NCBI GenBank assembly: GCA_958510875.1
Contig: CAUEHT010000004.1
Location: forward strand, 310,001-374,000
Direction: 5' to 3'
DNA length: 64,000 nucleotides
Origin: Endomychus coccineus
Taxonomy: Eukaryota; Arthropoda; Insecta; Coleoptera; Endomychidae
Part shown: positions 44,807 to 57,900 of the stretch, piece by piece
Numbering within the stretch: position 1 is the stretch's first letter
How the letters are laid out: the number at the start of each line of letters is the position of its first letter
Made by a program: the position numbers and the translations under genes
Notes under the pieces: generated by a model
Databases searched by the model: none
What the model was told of the DNA's origin: nothing
The model's input: only the letters and a program-made list of their open reading frames with translations

Positions 44807-46370
44807 TGTAACGGTAAGCCGTTACGTAAGATAAAGAATACTGTAATGAACAGAGTAGATTTCTTTTCGGTTAGGAATCGTGTCATATGATTAATTAAAG
44901 ACATCTGCCCGGTCAATAAAACATCGACTATTGAAACTAGCATTTCTTATGTGTGAGTAGGTCTGATAATGGATGTCGAAGAGAATTCATTGTCGTGTGA
45001 AATTTAAACTAGGTAAGTCGAGATTTCATAATCCGTTGATTTAGAATTCGTTTCCTCAATTTTTGCTATTGGAATTTTATTCACATCAGATACCATATAA
45101 TTTGATTTGGATTTGTAATTCGACTTCTAGATGTTAGGTTACTGATTGTGATTTTATTTCAGTAGAGTTGTGCTCGACATACCTAGTGTTTCCACACAAT
45201 CAATTTTGCATTTAGCATGATTCCATGCATCTATTTCATCATTACAGGGATTATTGTGATAGTTGTATGAAATCGTTCTAACGAGACGTGGGCAGTTTAT
45301 TCTGACAATATTTAATTTCCATCTTTATAGTTAACCCCACAAATTGTGCACATGGTATTTTTGCGATTTTGAAAATCGCCATTTCGAGATCCTAATACAA
45401 AGTACATAGCGTGGTCCTATTAGACAAACGTGCAGTAGAGGTTGATGAGGGTTAGCACAAAACAAGTAACCTAATTACTGCTCATTGGGTATACATATAT
45501 ATAACGTCTGTCACGCTCGTTCAGAGTTAATACAATTTACATTTTAATTCATTTGTGTATTTCAATTCAAGCAATTCAGATTTTATGCTAATTGTCAAAT
45601 TTCAACATTTCACTTATTATATTTTCAGTTCATGTTAATTATTTGCTAATTTAAGTATCAATTGTAATAATTTAATTCTTTCAGATTGAATTTAGATTGC
45701 TTTCAAAATTGATATCTCTTTAAGATCTCAATTTTGTGATACAGTGTTTCACAATTTGAAGAGATAACATAATCAGTTGTGAATCGCATGGTTGTTTCGA
45801 TTGATTGTGTCGCTCTTTCCTTTGGACTTAGGTCAGGTACTATCAGTATTTTGAATTAACAGTGTAAAAACAACTGAGGCGCCTCTCATCTTTTTCCCGA
45901 GACGGTTTAGTGAATATCCTGGCCGGACCGATTTCCATCTCCATCAAGTTCCAAGGAGGGTAACATTTTTAGTTTGAATAACCACATTTTCACCTCTCCG
46001 TTTTGTGTTATCCAACTGAATTTGTATTTAACTAATTTTGTTTTACCCATTTAGAGGTATACATTTACTTTTATATTTGTTCATTTCAAAATTCAATTTT
46101 AATTTTATATTACAAATTGATTTAATTCTCTAATTGTTCATTTTGAAATTCAATTTTAATTTTATATTACAAATTGATTTAATCCTTCAATTGTTCATTT
46201 TAAAATCGGTAATTTATCATTTTGTTATAGCCTAAATTCCTTTCGGAATAAATCAAATTGTTAAGTTAGACTTGTCTTGTTTTCCTGAATATTCATCAAC
46301 TATAACCATCTCGTAGTGCCTTTGTATTCTTGACTGTGAATTAATTTATTTTTGTAGTTATTTCTAAGCA
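44807..46370 (+). repeat. Family C LTR, copy 1
   Basis: 1,564 bp, from TGTAACGGTAAGCCG to CTAAGCA, matching 48520-50149. The following sequence TTGGCGCTCA looks like a primer-binding site (TGGCGCTC). Confidence 0.8.
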
Positions 46371-46815
46371 GTTGGCGCTCAGGAAATTCAGAAGTCTAGA
46401 ATCACAGGGCACGTTTCACTACGAGCCCTGAGAATAATTACATAAATTTGAGTTAGTTGAGCCAATTAAAAACCGACCAAAGCGGTCCGTTTAACACCCA
46501 TTTCACTGGCGCCCATTTTCTTTAACGTGGTCTAGAACACAGTTGATGGTTATTGAGAGAAATATTTATTGGAGATGAAAATTTGGTCATTTTATTATTT
46601 TTTATCTCACTTATATTGATTTTCTCGAATTTGCACTGAATTTATTCACTTTTATCTTCTGAATTGTTATCGACTTTATAGAATTTTCCAATTATGGAGC
46701 CTGAAACGGATGCGAACCTGACCGCTTTGGTCGGTTTCTAATTGGCCCAACTAGCTCAATTTGAATTAATTAATCTCTGGGCTCGTAGTGAAACGTGCCT
46801 TGTGATTCTAGACTG
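46371..46815. mobile_element. Family C leader with inverted leader copy
   Basis: Primer-binding-site-like TGGCGCTCAGG, then leader sequence (46371-about 46560) resembling 50150-50400. At about 46735-46815 part of this leader ('tctagaatcacaaggcacg') returns in inverted orientation, joined to the inverted LTR that follows. Confidence 0.75.
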
Positions 46816-48228
46816 TAACATAAATTGAATTTTAAGAAAACAATTATAAAATTAAATCAATTATTCAATTGAAAAGAACGTATAATCCAATAAAATGAAC
46901 TATAGTTGACCTCGAATGGTTCTATAAAAATTAGTGGAATTAACTTCGGATAAACAACAAAATCAGAGAGTGAAATTATGGTCATTCGAACAAGATAATG
47001 TTACCCTCTTCGGAACTCGTAGGGACTGGAAGCCGGTCCTGTCAGGAAAGTCACTAAGCCGTCTTGGAGTGAAGGGGTGAGGAACCTCAGACGTTCAAAC
47101 CCTGTAATTTCAAAGAACGAACAGTACCTGACTTAAGATCAAAAGGACAAGCAACACCGTCGGTTGGAATAACCATGTGATTCCACCACCGATAATGGTA
47201 TCTTTCTCAAATTGTAAAAACACTATTACAAAATTGATATCTTGACGAGATATCAATTTAGGCAAAAATTTAATTTAATCTGAAAGAATCAAACAATTAC
47301 AATTGATATTTAAATTAGCAAATAGTTAACATGTGACTGAATTAATAATACTGAACAATGTGACTTGAAAGAATGATAATTATATAGTATCTGAAGGAAA
47401 ATTATTCGAAATGTTGAAATTTGCCAGTAGCATAAAGATCTGATTTGTTTGGAATGAATTACACACGTGGATTTATAATGTGAATTGTATTAACTCCAAA
47501 CGGCGTGACAGCGTAATACATATATGCATATGCAGTAATTAGGTTATTAGTTTTGTATTAACCCTTATCGAACTTTACTGCACGTTTGTCTGATAAGACC
47601 ACCCTATGTATCTTGTACTAGGATAACAAAATGACGATTTACAAAATCGCGCAAATACCATGTGCACAATTTGCGGGGTCAACTACAAAGGTGGAAATTG
47701 AATATTGACTGTATAAACTGCCTACGTCTCGTTCGAGTAATTTCATACAATGACTACAACAATCCCTGTAATGATGAAAAAGATATTCATGGAATCATGC
47801 TGAATGCAAATTTGATTGGGTGACCTTGGGTAAGTCGAGCGAAACTTCCTCCGAAATATAGTCCCATTCAGGTACTGTACATCCAGAAGTTTAATTACAA
47901 CTCCGAATCAAATTATACGTAGCCTGATGTGCATCATATTTCGGAAGCAAAAATTAAGAAAATGTATGTAAAGACAATGAATTATAAATCTCGACTTACC
48001 CTGTTAAAGGTTAACATCACAATGAATTCTCTTCGACTTCCGTTATCATACCTGCCCCACTTCGCGATATTAGCGACATCATACATAATGAATGCTAGTT
48101 TCAATAATCGATATTTTATTGACCGGGCAGATGTCGTCAATTAATCATATGACAAGTTTCCTAACCGGAAAGAAATCTAATCTGTTCATTACCAAGTTCT
48201 ATACAATCTCGTAATGCAACCTGTTACA
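46816..48228 (-). repeat. Family C LTR, inverted copy, 3' end missing
   Basis: Read leftward from 48228 it starts TGTAACAGGTTGC and is collinear with the other two LTRs, but lacks roughly the last 100 or more bases before the leader. Confidence 0.8.
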
Positions 48229-48519
48229 AGCCTAATTTTTTGAAAACTGAAGAATTATCTTATGAATTAGCTATTAGGGGTCAATCTACGGACGGTGACG
48301 CTAATACTGGAAGAAAACTTTTAAGGGGTTGTTTGCATAGAGAACAACATGATAGATGTTTAACTTCAATTAAAGATGAATTCGAATTTGTTGAAAGTAT
48401 TCCGGAAATTTCAGAGTCTCTTAAATACATTAAAGATGCAATTAATAGATATCAGGGTGAACCTGGGGAGAATGCTATAAGAATAAAAACCAGGCTAAGC
48501 CACTTGTCTGCTCGCATAG
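48229..48519 (+). pseudogene. Gag N-terminal fragment
   Basis: A frame open from about 48240 reads TEELSYELAIRGQSTDG and GRKLLRGCLHRE, then 'RYQGEPGENAIRIKTRLSHL'. This resembles the SAP-like N-terminal part of many insect gypsy Gag proteins. It has no ATG and is cut on the right by the family-C LTR at 48520. Confidence 0.55.
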
Positions 48520-50149
48520 TGTAACGAACGGGTTGCGTTACGAGATTATATATAGAACTCTTTAAAGAACAGAGTAGAATTCTTTTCGAATAGGAAACTT
48601 GTCATATGATATTTAAAGTTATCTGCCGGTCAATGAAACATAGATTATTGATACTACCATTCCTGAAGGGAGATGTCACTATATATCGCGAAGTGGGAGG
48701 TAGAATAAAGGAAGTCGGAGAGAACTCATTGTGGTTTGTTCCTTTGTCTAGGTAAGTCGAGAATTCGTAATTCATTGTCATTAAATACATTCTCTTAATT
48801 TTGCTTCCGAAATATCATCACATCAGGCTATTTAATTTGATTAAGAATTGTTATTAAACGTCTGGATGTACAAAGCCTGATTGTGATGGTATTTCGGCGG
48901 TTTTTTTTTATCTCGATTTGCCTAGGGGGGCAAGCCTGATCATTTTGCGGATAGCATATTTCAAAGAATATCATTTCCATCACAGCATTGATTGTTGTAA
49001 CTCTTGTAAGAGAATAATCTATCGGAACGTAGGCAGGTTCTCATGATAATATTTCTGTAGTCCTTGTAAGTTTAATTCCGCATTGGCACATGCTATTTTT
49101 TTTGTGATTCGCAAGAGTCGCCATTTTGTAATCTGATACGTAGTATTCAGAGCTGTCTTCGATTTCATCGTGCTATAAATAGTATTTGGAATTAACACAG
49201 TATTATTCAATTATTGCTTATTGAATTTTTAATTATCAGGACTGTTGCGTTCACGTGATTTCAGAGAAGAGTAATACATCAATTTGATGCAATTCAATTC
49301 AAGTTTCTAGATTTGTGCTAACTAGCAAATTCAACGTTTTGGTTAATTCCTTTCAATCACAATTTGATTATTTTTCTTTCTATTTCATTTTTTTGTATCG
49401 TTAATTCAGTCACATATTATTTATTGTTTGAATTTTAGTAATTCTTGTAATTATATAATTCTTGCAGATTAAATTATATTTTTGTCTAAATTGATATCTC
49501 TTCAAGATATCAATTTTGTAATAGTGTTTTACATATTGGGGAAGATAACATTATCGGAGGTGGAATCATTTGGTTATTCCGGCCGACGGTGTTACTTGTC
49601 CTTTGATCTCAAGTCAGGTACTGTTCGTTCTTTGACATTACAGGGTTTGAACGTCTGAGGTTCCTCACCCCTTCACTCCAAGACGGTTTAGTGACTATCC
49701 TGACAGGACCAGCTTCCAGTTCCTACGAGTTCTATGGAGGGTAACATTTTCTTGTTGAGTGACCACTATTTCACTTTCTGATTTTGTTGTTCACCAAAAT
49801 TGTATTTCGCTAAAATTTTTTTAGAGCCATTCGTGGTCTCTTTATTATTTAACTATCCATTTTTTCAATTAATAAATTGAGTTAATTTCATAACTATTTA
49901 CTCAAAATTCTTTTTATACAAATTGATTAATTTTGTAATTGTTACTTCAAAATTCATTTCATTTATAAATTAATACATTATATAAACTGTAAATTTATTT
50001 TTGTTAATTACCAAATTCCATCTGGAATAAATCAAATTGTTAAGTTGAACTTTTATTGTTTTTCTAATTTCCATCAACTAATAAACCATCTCGTGGTGCT
50101 TGTATTTTAGGCTGTGAATTCATTTATTTTTATAGTTGTTCAGTAAGCA
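48520..50149 (+). repeat. Family C LTR, copy 3
   Basis: 1,630 bp, TGTAACGAACGGG...CAGTAAGCA, followed by TTGGCGCTCA and the same leader as copy 1. Confidence 0.8.
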
Positions 50150-53100
50150 ATTGGCGCTCAAACAATTCACCAGTCTAGAATCACAAGGCACGTTTCACTA
50201 CGAGCCCTGAGATTAACTATTTCAAATTGAGCTAGTTGGGTCAATATATACCGACCCGAGCGGGTCCGTTTCACTGGCGCCCAGCATAGATCGGCTGCCG
50301 TTACTCATCCGTTTCACTGGCGCCCAACTCTTCAACGTGGTCTCGAACATAGTTGATGGTTATTGGAGAAATACAAATTAGAAGTGAAAAATTGGTCATT
50401 TTATTATTTTTTTAGTGTGACTTTGATATATTTATTTGAATTGGCATTTGAAATTTTCATATTTTTTACCTGTTAATAGGTGTATTAGTCACTTATTATT
50501 ACTTTTTATCCAGTGATGTTGAGATTTTCTTGAATTATGCGATCAGCTGTTTTCAGCTGTTAGGTTTCAGCATTTAATCCTATGTTATAGGCATTGCTGT
50601 TTTATTTGTTCCTATAGTTCATTGTTTTAAACAATGTAGAGTCATGTTTTCATATGTGCTATTTTTTTTTCACTATTGTGGATTGATTAATCAAATCATT
50701 TGGGTCTTTTTCAGTTTTTCAGTAAGGGATACTTCCCTAATTTCTGTTTAAACAGTTTCTGAAACTCAATTTTGATACATTCTTTTTCCTTTATAGCAAA
50801 TAACGGGAATCAAAATTTGGAAATTGTACCTTGAGATCTTTATATTGGAAATGATGACTGAGCAAAGAGATGGCAGTTACAGAGATGAGGAATAAGGTCC
50901 TAGCAGGTTGCTAATGTTGCGGTGGATTTTGAGGTTCGCATTTATGACTGTCAGTTTTGGGGAGTCGAGACCCTTTAATGCCACAGTAGATGAATACTGT
51001 TGAGGAAGCTGCAAATTATTAGTGATCTGCGGGGGATCCTCTGTTGCTCTGATCTGCATCGGTCTCTCTTCTGTTCGGATGATGTTAAGTATCATTATTT
51101 ATATTTTTAAATTTACATTTTGATTTGTCGTGCTATTTTACATTTGAATTTTCATCTTATAAGTATCAACATTTTTTTTTTCATTTCAGTAACTGTTGTT
51201 TAGATTCTTCATATTTTGTTTCTTTCGTAACACTCATTTTAGGGTTGATCACCCTTAAAATGTAGTTGAATTTGGAAGTTTGACGTGTTCACTCTTCAAA
51301 ACCTTATAGTTTATCTTTAGTATAGTTAAAGCTATAGTTTTTGTTACCCATTTATAGATTTGTTGGAAGTGTTTACTTCTGATTTGGGTTTGAATTTTCA
51401 ATAATTGCATAAGTTAATTTGGGATCTACTGGTCCATGTTATGACAGGTTTGGAAATTGACCCTGGTATGCTATTTTTGGTAGGTCTATCCTCTTAGTGT
51501 TGCAACACTCAAGAGTAGACTGATTTATAGGGAGTTATTGTCTGGAAAACGTATATTTTCAGAAATAAGCTCCAATTTTTGAGTCAATCCTAGAGTAGGC
51601 TATTTTTAATTTGGGATCATAGGGTCCATTTGTTGCTGAAATTGGGGGTGACTATGAGTTTTTTGTGAAAGTAGGGAATATAAATTGGATTTAAAGTCCC
51701 CTTCCCTAGAGTCTTCATGAATTAAACTCATTGTAATAACGAGTTGAATTTTTCCAAGGTTACAACATTAATTTGGAGTCTACAGGCTCATAGGTTATAA
51801 AAAGTGAAAAAACTCGGTTATTTTTTATAGGTTATAGGTAATAGCATATCTTGGGGGTACATCTACTATAGTTGATTCAATTTTTTTAGTTTTTCTTGAT
51901 ATTATCTTACCTTTTTCATAGACCAAATGATTGTGATGATTCTTATTGATATATTTTTATAGCTTAGCACATATGAGCATTTTTCTTTGTTATCTTTTGT
52001 GTCAGTTCCTACATTTGAAATGATAGGATTTGTAAGATTTCTGGTTAAACCAGTTTTCTTTGAATTTTTTTTTGCTCTTTTCAAAAATTATGAAGCTTCA
52101 CTTCAAATTTTTAATTACCTCTTGTTTAGTGTTGTATGATATACATTCACTATTGTAGTCCGGAGAGTAGGGGACTCTAAATTGGTCCTACTTTTATGCG
52201 TGGGATAATTTTGTGACAACATCTACTCATTTTTGTGAACTAAGTTCACTTTCGTACCAGCTACCTTATTTTTTTTCCTTTTCTGTATCTGTAGAAGGCT
52301 AATGTTTTTTTGTATCCCGAATTTTGAGTTTGGATTAGATATTATAGCTTTGTAATTTCCGTGAAATTGCAAATATTTCCATTAGTTACCTTCTTACTGA
52401 GATTTTTTTTGGGCTGGTACATTATAGATTTTTTTTTTGTCAAATTTTTATTCCTTTGGATTACATCTTTATAGTATAACTAGAATTTGTTGATTAATCC
52501 ATTTGGGATAGTTTGCAGTACATTTCTGTTAATTTTGTTTTCCTGCAGAGGATATTGGAATCAGTATTAAGGCTGTTAGCCATTACATTACAGTATATTT
52601 TTTGTTGTTGTTTCCTTTAAGTATTTCATTTAGGGATGTTCACTAACGATTGTGAATAATTCATTTTTAAAATGTGTAGAACATTTTAATTTTCATTTTA
52701 ATTTTTTAAATTACCTTTTGAGTATCGTAATATTGGAACTGGTCAACCAATATTTATGTATGGACCACAAAACTCCTTTTGAGTATCGTGATTCTGGAAT
52801 TGGTCAACCAGTCTCTACGTCAAGACCGAATTTTTGGTATTCTCTTAAAAAATTTTTGAAGCTTCACTTCAAAAATTTTTTCACTTTATTTTATAATTGC
52901 TGCATCTAGATTTCCATAGCCGTTCTTCTTTTTTCTTTATTTTATCATGATGGAGATGTTATGAAGGAAGAGTTTGTTTTGAAATACTTGAAATCAATAT
53001 TAACTATAACAAGAGCCCAGAGGTATTACCTGTAAACAATGATTCGGGGCATTTCATGAAGTATCATATAAAGCTAAGTTGAACGTAAGTGACATATTGT

Positions 53101-53454
53101 TCAATAATAACTGTTGATTTAGATTCTGTGAAGAAAAAGATGTATCACTACATTGATTTTAATCGTTAAGTAGAGTGAAAATTTACAATCAACTAGGAAT
53201 CTCAATGCAATAATTTCGCTCACTTTTATCAAATTACCATCTCACATAAAAAGATTGGAGTATCTAATAAGGGTACACATTTTTCTTATAGACAATCGAA
53301 ATTACTTTTCGTAATTAGAATATCTTTATTTTTCCAATTATTCCAATTATGCCGAACATTTAAACCAAAAGATAGAATTGATACGATATCAAGTCTGAAA
53401 TTATAACTCCGTTTCTTTAATAAGAATCGTAAATTTAGAGTACCTTTTCGGAAA
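50150..53454. other. Family C leader, then T-rich sequence without recognised genes
   Basis: 50150-about 50400 is leader sequence shared with copy 1, containing 'gtttcactggcgccca' twice (about 50266 and 50310). The rest is T-rich with no coding motif on either strand. It contains a 61-bp tandem duplication at 52714-52835 and a perfect-looking A/T hairpin centred near 52862 ('aatttttgaagcttcacttc'). Confidence 0.5.
52714..52835. repeat. Tandem duplication, two 61-bp units
   Basis: Units start CCTTTTGAGTATCGT at 52714 and 52775 and both contain 'ggtcaacca'. Confidence 0.85.
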
Positions 53455-53741
53455 CATAGGTTGCTGTAAACAGGGTATGGCAGAACTTCAAGGTTGTTTC
53501 AGGAATCCAAACGAAACACTCGGAGTTTATGCGTACAGATTGAAAGTAATCGTAGAAAAATGTATTCGCAAGATCAATTAATGGAAAAATATAGATGGGA
53601 GAAGTAGCGGATTGTTTTGGAACAATTCCTCAATGGAATTGATGAAAACTTACTAGAAAACTTATAAAATTGAAAGCAAAATACAGTTCTACAACAGTAG
53701 AGGAGATTTTGGAAGTTCCAAATCCAATAGGGAGAACACTC
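53455..53741 (+). pseudogene. Gag capsid-like fragment
   Basis: The plus strand reads AELQGCFRNPNETLGVYAYRLKVIVEKCI, here split as 'FRNPNETLGVYAYRL' and 'VIVEKCI', then decays into stops. The wording is that of a retrotransposon Gag capsid domain. It ends where repeat D begins at 53742. Confidence 0.6.
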
Positions 53742-55038
53742 TGACACGGTCAGCCGAGCGTATTGTTTTATAATAAATCTGCACTAAAATTACTCTAGAT
53801 TTAATATTCCCAGATAAGTGAATAGGTTCGGAATCCTATCTCACTGCTTGTAACACTTGTAACAGTCGGCTGGGTATTATTTCAGGTAGCGTTAATACCT
53901 CATCGACGTGTTATATGGATTTGAAAATTTGTTCGTTGGAACCTGTTCGGATATCAGAGAACTTAGTTGTTCCGTGTACCCTTGAGGTTCGTTAAAGCTG
54001 TCACCACTAGGCGTATATTTCAGCCCACCTAGAAGCTGTTTTTGACTATGAGGCCGCGATCTCTTCCAAGGGACCACCTCGTACAATTACCTATACTTAT
54101 ATCTTTATATCTATTCAAGCGTAAATTCTGAAGGTCGTATTCGCTGAGGGGTGATCAGGAATTACCAGTTAAACTCGATAATCAAATTGAATAATAAATA
54201 TATATTGAATGAGAGTTAACAAAATTTGGTACAGTACAACATCGCAAACGAATATAAGCTTAACCCAAAAATGTAGAAAAGGGGAATATAGTGAATTTAA
54301 AAAAACGTCAAGTTCAGGTTGACCCAAAGTGGGAACCTGAGAAATTATCAATGTCGCTAGTTCTACCCCTTTCGCCAGTGAGCGAGTTTCTGTTCAGGTT
54401 CTCCTAAGAGAGATTGAATCAATGAAAGCTAATCAACACATACGAGAGATTGATCGATTTCGCGCTCGATTACGCCGATGCTTGATAGATAATACGTGAA
54501 GGTAAAGAATTCCTCTCTTTTTGGTAACCTGGGGTAAACCTAACGACCTGATACTCTATCATATCCCCTAAGAGATCTCCGATAAGCGGAATCAAAATCG
54601 ACCACAGCTGGGAAAAAACTCATATATTAACAAAATAACTATTGGCGGGCGGAGAGTAATCTGAAGGTTAACTAACCACATAATATTATATCGTCGATTC
54701 AGAGGTTGAAGTCAATATAACAGTTGTTCTTTGGCAATCAAAATGCACTTACCCTGTTGGTCTAATAACACCATTTCCTCTCGAACCCCTTGTAGGAATA
54801 ACGCACAAAGGATTCAAACACTCAATTTTTACAACGGATTAAATTTGGTATGAAATTGTAACAAAATGATTTTAAATGTGGGAACAAACACTCTACGCGA
54901 GACGCGGAAGACGCGAACAAGTCCAGCGCTGCTTCAGCCCCCAGGGATGCATAACCCTTGTTGCAGTGAACACAAATTGATGAATTAATTTAATCTCTAT
55001 AAATTTATTGAATTCAGTTCGTCTAAATCTTGACAACA
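53742..55038 (+). repeat. Repeat D, plus-strand copy, right end truncated
   Basis: Starts TGACACGGTCAGCCGAGCG and aligns with 62653-63944 and, inverted, with 28930-27634, all of nearly the same length. After 'tgacaaca' it diverges, while the other two continue about 250 bp further to a GGGGAACA end. Confidence 0.8.
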
Positions 55039-56275
55039 TTATAATTTGCATTGTACAGCGATTAACGCTGTTTCCTCAAAACAACCAATAAATAATAGAC
55101 CTATATAACTACCTATAATGTAACCTCGCAATACGTACAATAGATATCATCAACAAACTCAGTCATCACTTGAGCTCTATGTTTAAGTCCGAAACAGTTC
55201 CGCTACCTACGCCACCGATCGAACGGAGAGCGAATCACTAACCCGCACTTACACTAGGTGTTCGAACGCGGGATGTCGCTGAATACAGGGTTCTTTGCTT
55301 CCAACCAAACGGCCAAATGCGTATGACTCGTCGGCAGTAGTCAAGTGCAATTTGCATTCCGATCGAACGGGGAGCGAATCACTAACCCGCACTTACACTA
55401 GTGTTCGAACGCGGGATGTCGCTGGATACGGGGTTCGTTGCTTCCAACCAAACGGCCAAATGTGTATGACTCGTCGGCAGTAGTCAAGTGCAACTTGCAT
55501 TCTCGGTCATTTTGCATACTAGGGGAGGCATGAGGTTATCCATCAGTATACGCGGCGGCTTTAACCATACGGGCGGCAGGTATTCGACTGGAGCTGATCC
55601 AGGGGTGTTCCATTGCAGGCGTACAATAAACCATAACACATATCAACATTTCATTCAACAAACGGGTCCAATCCTCCGTGGTTACTGGCCTGCATTCCAT
55701 TCCTCTTGGACTCCTCTTCTCCTGCTCTTCTCCTTTTCCATACCATAACATGAGTATCCAAGGTTGGTACTCCCCCTAGAGAAATCTTAAGCCTTGCATC
55801 GCCGGAATTATAATGCCCTCACTAAATTCTGACTACTACCGATGTCCACACTTGACCATCTTTGGTGAAACTGTTACCCGCAATTCACCTGGATCTAGAC
55901 TCGTTAGTGGTGATCCTTCGTTATCTCTGTCGCTCGATTCCAACACAAGAAACAATTTCTGCGGACCGGGTGCCCCGTAACATGCTGATGGACCCCGGCG
56001 TTAACTTCCATGAACCTATAATATCGCACAACCAAAAAGAAAATTGTTCCAGTTTGTAACCCTAAGCGATGACATGTCTATTGTACGTAGAAGGGAAGCT
56101 ACTACAAGCCCGCACATTGTTGCCGCCATAATACTACTGAGAAAAGAAGCTAAGTTCTTAAATAACAAAAAAAAATTTGAAACAACTGTTCCCTTCATTA
56201 TGGGAGGTTTACATGAGAACAAATTACATCCGACTTTCTTCCTCGTAACATAGAAGCGAGGTTACTCTGAAGTTA
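55039..56275. other. Unassigned sequence with a 144-bp tandem duplication
   Basis: No recognised gene. GTAACCTCGC at 55120 and GCGAGGTTAC at 56256-56265 form an exact 10-bp inverted pair that could bound an element of about 1.15 kb, but this may be chance. A plus frame at 56044-56253 has no known motif. Confidence 0.35.
55217..55504. repeat. Tandem duplication, period 144 bp
   Basis: Both units start GATCGAACGG (55217 and 55361) and contain 'ttcgaacgcgggatgtcgctg' and 'gactcgtcggcagtagtcaa'. They differ by few bases. The period is a multiple of three. Confidence 0.9.
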
Positions 56276-56559
56276 CTTTTTTTTTTGCGTAGAGGGAAAA
56301 TCTTGCATAGACTCCTCGGGTGCCCGTGCCCCCGGGATTGTGTCGGATTCCTACCGACTAAAACCTCTCATCCGTGAGGTTGGTTCTTTGTCCTAGGGAG
56401 AGCCCCACAGCACTACGGTCATTATAGTCCTATTGTGCCCTCACTTGTTTCTACCCCCTCATCAGTCCGGTGTATTCTATGAATTTCAGTAGCCTGATAT
56501 AGGGGATAATTCTGATTTCCTCGGGTGTAGTCTTATCGTCTCCGAGGTATGTCCGACGA

Positions 56560-57870
56560 CCTACCGTGTATGCCGTGCACTGACACAGCACATGCATAGG
56601 TGTCTCATCTTCCACGCCGGAACCACTTGTGGGGCTGATCTACCAGTCACATCGTGTAGAGGTGTTTGTTGCATGGGGCGTGTCCGGTCAGGAATGCAAC
56701 AAGATTCCGTATTTCTTGTCTGCTGAACGTCAGCAGATTTTTTGCTCGTTGCTGCTGGAGATCTCCCATAAGTCGCTTGGAGTGCGACATGCGGGGCAGT
56801 TCTCTCCAGTAGGCACGGTGCTCTATCTCGAGCCATTTTTGGATTAAAGATTTCGCTGTGGCAAGAGAAATGCCACAGGTTGGCTCTGGTCCAATCAGTG
56901 GTTTTTCTACCCCGCTTTAGCGAGTTCGACGGCAGTTTCTGTCTCTTCTCGTTTGGTTTCTTCAGACTCTAATTGGGTTCATTACTAGTGCCGTTAGTTC
57001 TTTGACGCAATCAAGCACACATTGTGAGGTGATTGTGTATGACTCCAGTGCCTTGAGCACTGTCAGGTTGCTCACTATGATTGTGATTTGTCTATTCTCA
57101 TAGGCTCTCTCCCTCATAATTTGAGCACATGTTGTAATTGCAACTATTTTTGCTTGGAATTCTGTCGCAAAAGTCCCTAGGTTCAAAGAAATTCTTTCCC
57201 CTTGGTCCGTTTTCTCGACTATTCCAGCACTCGTACTTTTTTCCGTCTTGGTGCCCTCGGTAAGCCAAATGGAGTCCCCTGATATTATATGAGGACTGCC
57301 CCCAGCGTTCTCCCTCCCATTCAGGGTTTTAACCATGAAAGGCACGGGAGTGCTGTGAACCTTGATCCTATCGGATCTCATCCCCAATGGCCCAGGTGAT
57401 CCAAGCAATCCGAGGATGCTTCGGCCTTTTTGATCAGCCTTTCCTTGGCCGATAAGATCGAAGCGATACGCTCCTCTTATGGCCTCTGCCTGAACGGCGA
57501 GGTGCAGTGGTTCCAACCCCACCAGCTTCTCCATAGCAGCTGTTGGTGTGGTCGACATTGCGCCTGTTACTCTTAAGCATGTCAGCCTCTGAACTCTGTT
57601 AAGTGAATGCTGGGATGCTTTTGTTTTTGTCTTTGGCCACCACACGATGGCGGCTTATGTTACAATGGGTCTCACTATGGTTGTGTACACCCAGTGTACC
57701 ATCCGTGGAGTGAGTCCCCAGGTTCTCTCGACTGTACGACGACAGGTCCACAGGGCCCTTATCGCTTTGTTAGTGGTTTTCTCCAGATGCTTCCCAAAGG
57801 TCAGTCTTTTATCTAGGCTTACCCCAAGGTACTTGACCGTGTCCGTCATCTGTATATTTTTTCCATACAA
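56560..57870 (-). pseudogene. LINE post-RT region, RNase H and C-terminal tail
   Basis: 57870-57655 carries the post-RT region (KYLGVSLD) to a stop. 57645-56962 continues (KASQHSLNRVQRLTCLRVTG) into an RNase H-like domain (IWLTEGTKTEKSTSAGIVE, 'ATEFQAKIVAITTCAQIM', 'ITIIVSNLTVLKALESY'). The first catalytic Asp appears as Glu in LTEGT and the SDSQ-type motif reads SNLT, so RNase H is probably dead. Near 56570-56620 another frame reads EDETPMHVLCQC, part of the Cys/His tail of this LINE group. Confidence 0.8.
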
Positions 57871-57900
57871 AACTGAGTCTTGTATGTTTCCAATGTCCCT

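Noticed and set aside
50877..51095. Minus-strand frame of 72 codons in the T-rich region
   Set aside because: No motif and no copy elsewhere in the window.
56044..56253. Plus-strand frame of 69 codons between repeat D and the LINE
   Set aside because: No known motif; too short to support alone.
55120..56265. DNA transposon bounded by the 10-bp inverted pair GTAACCTCGC
   Set aside because: Only 10 bp, no target duplication, no transposase; chance pairing not excluded.
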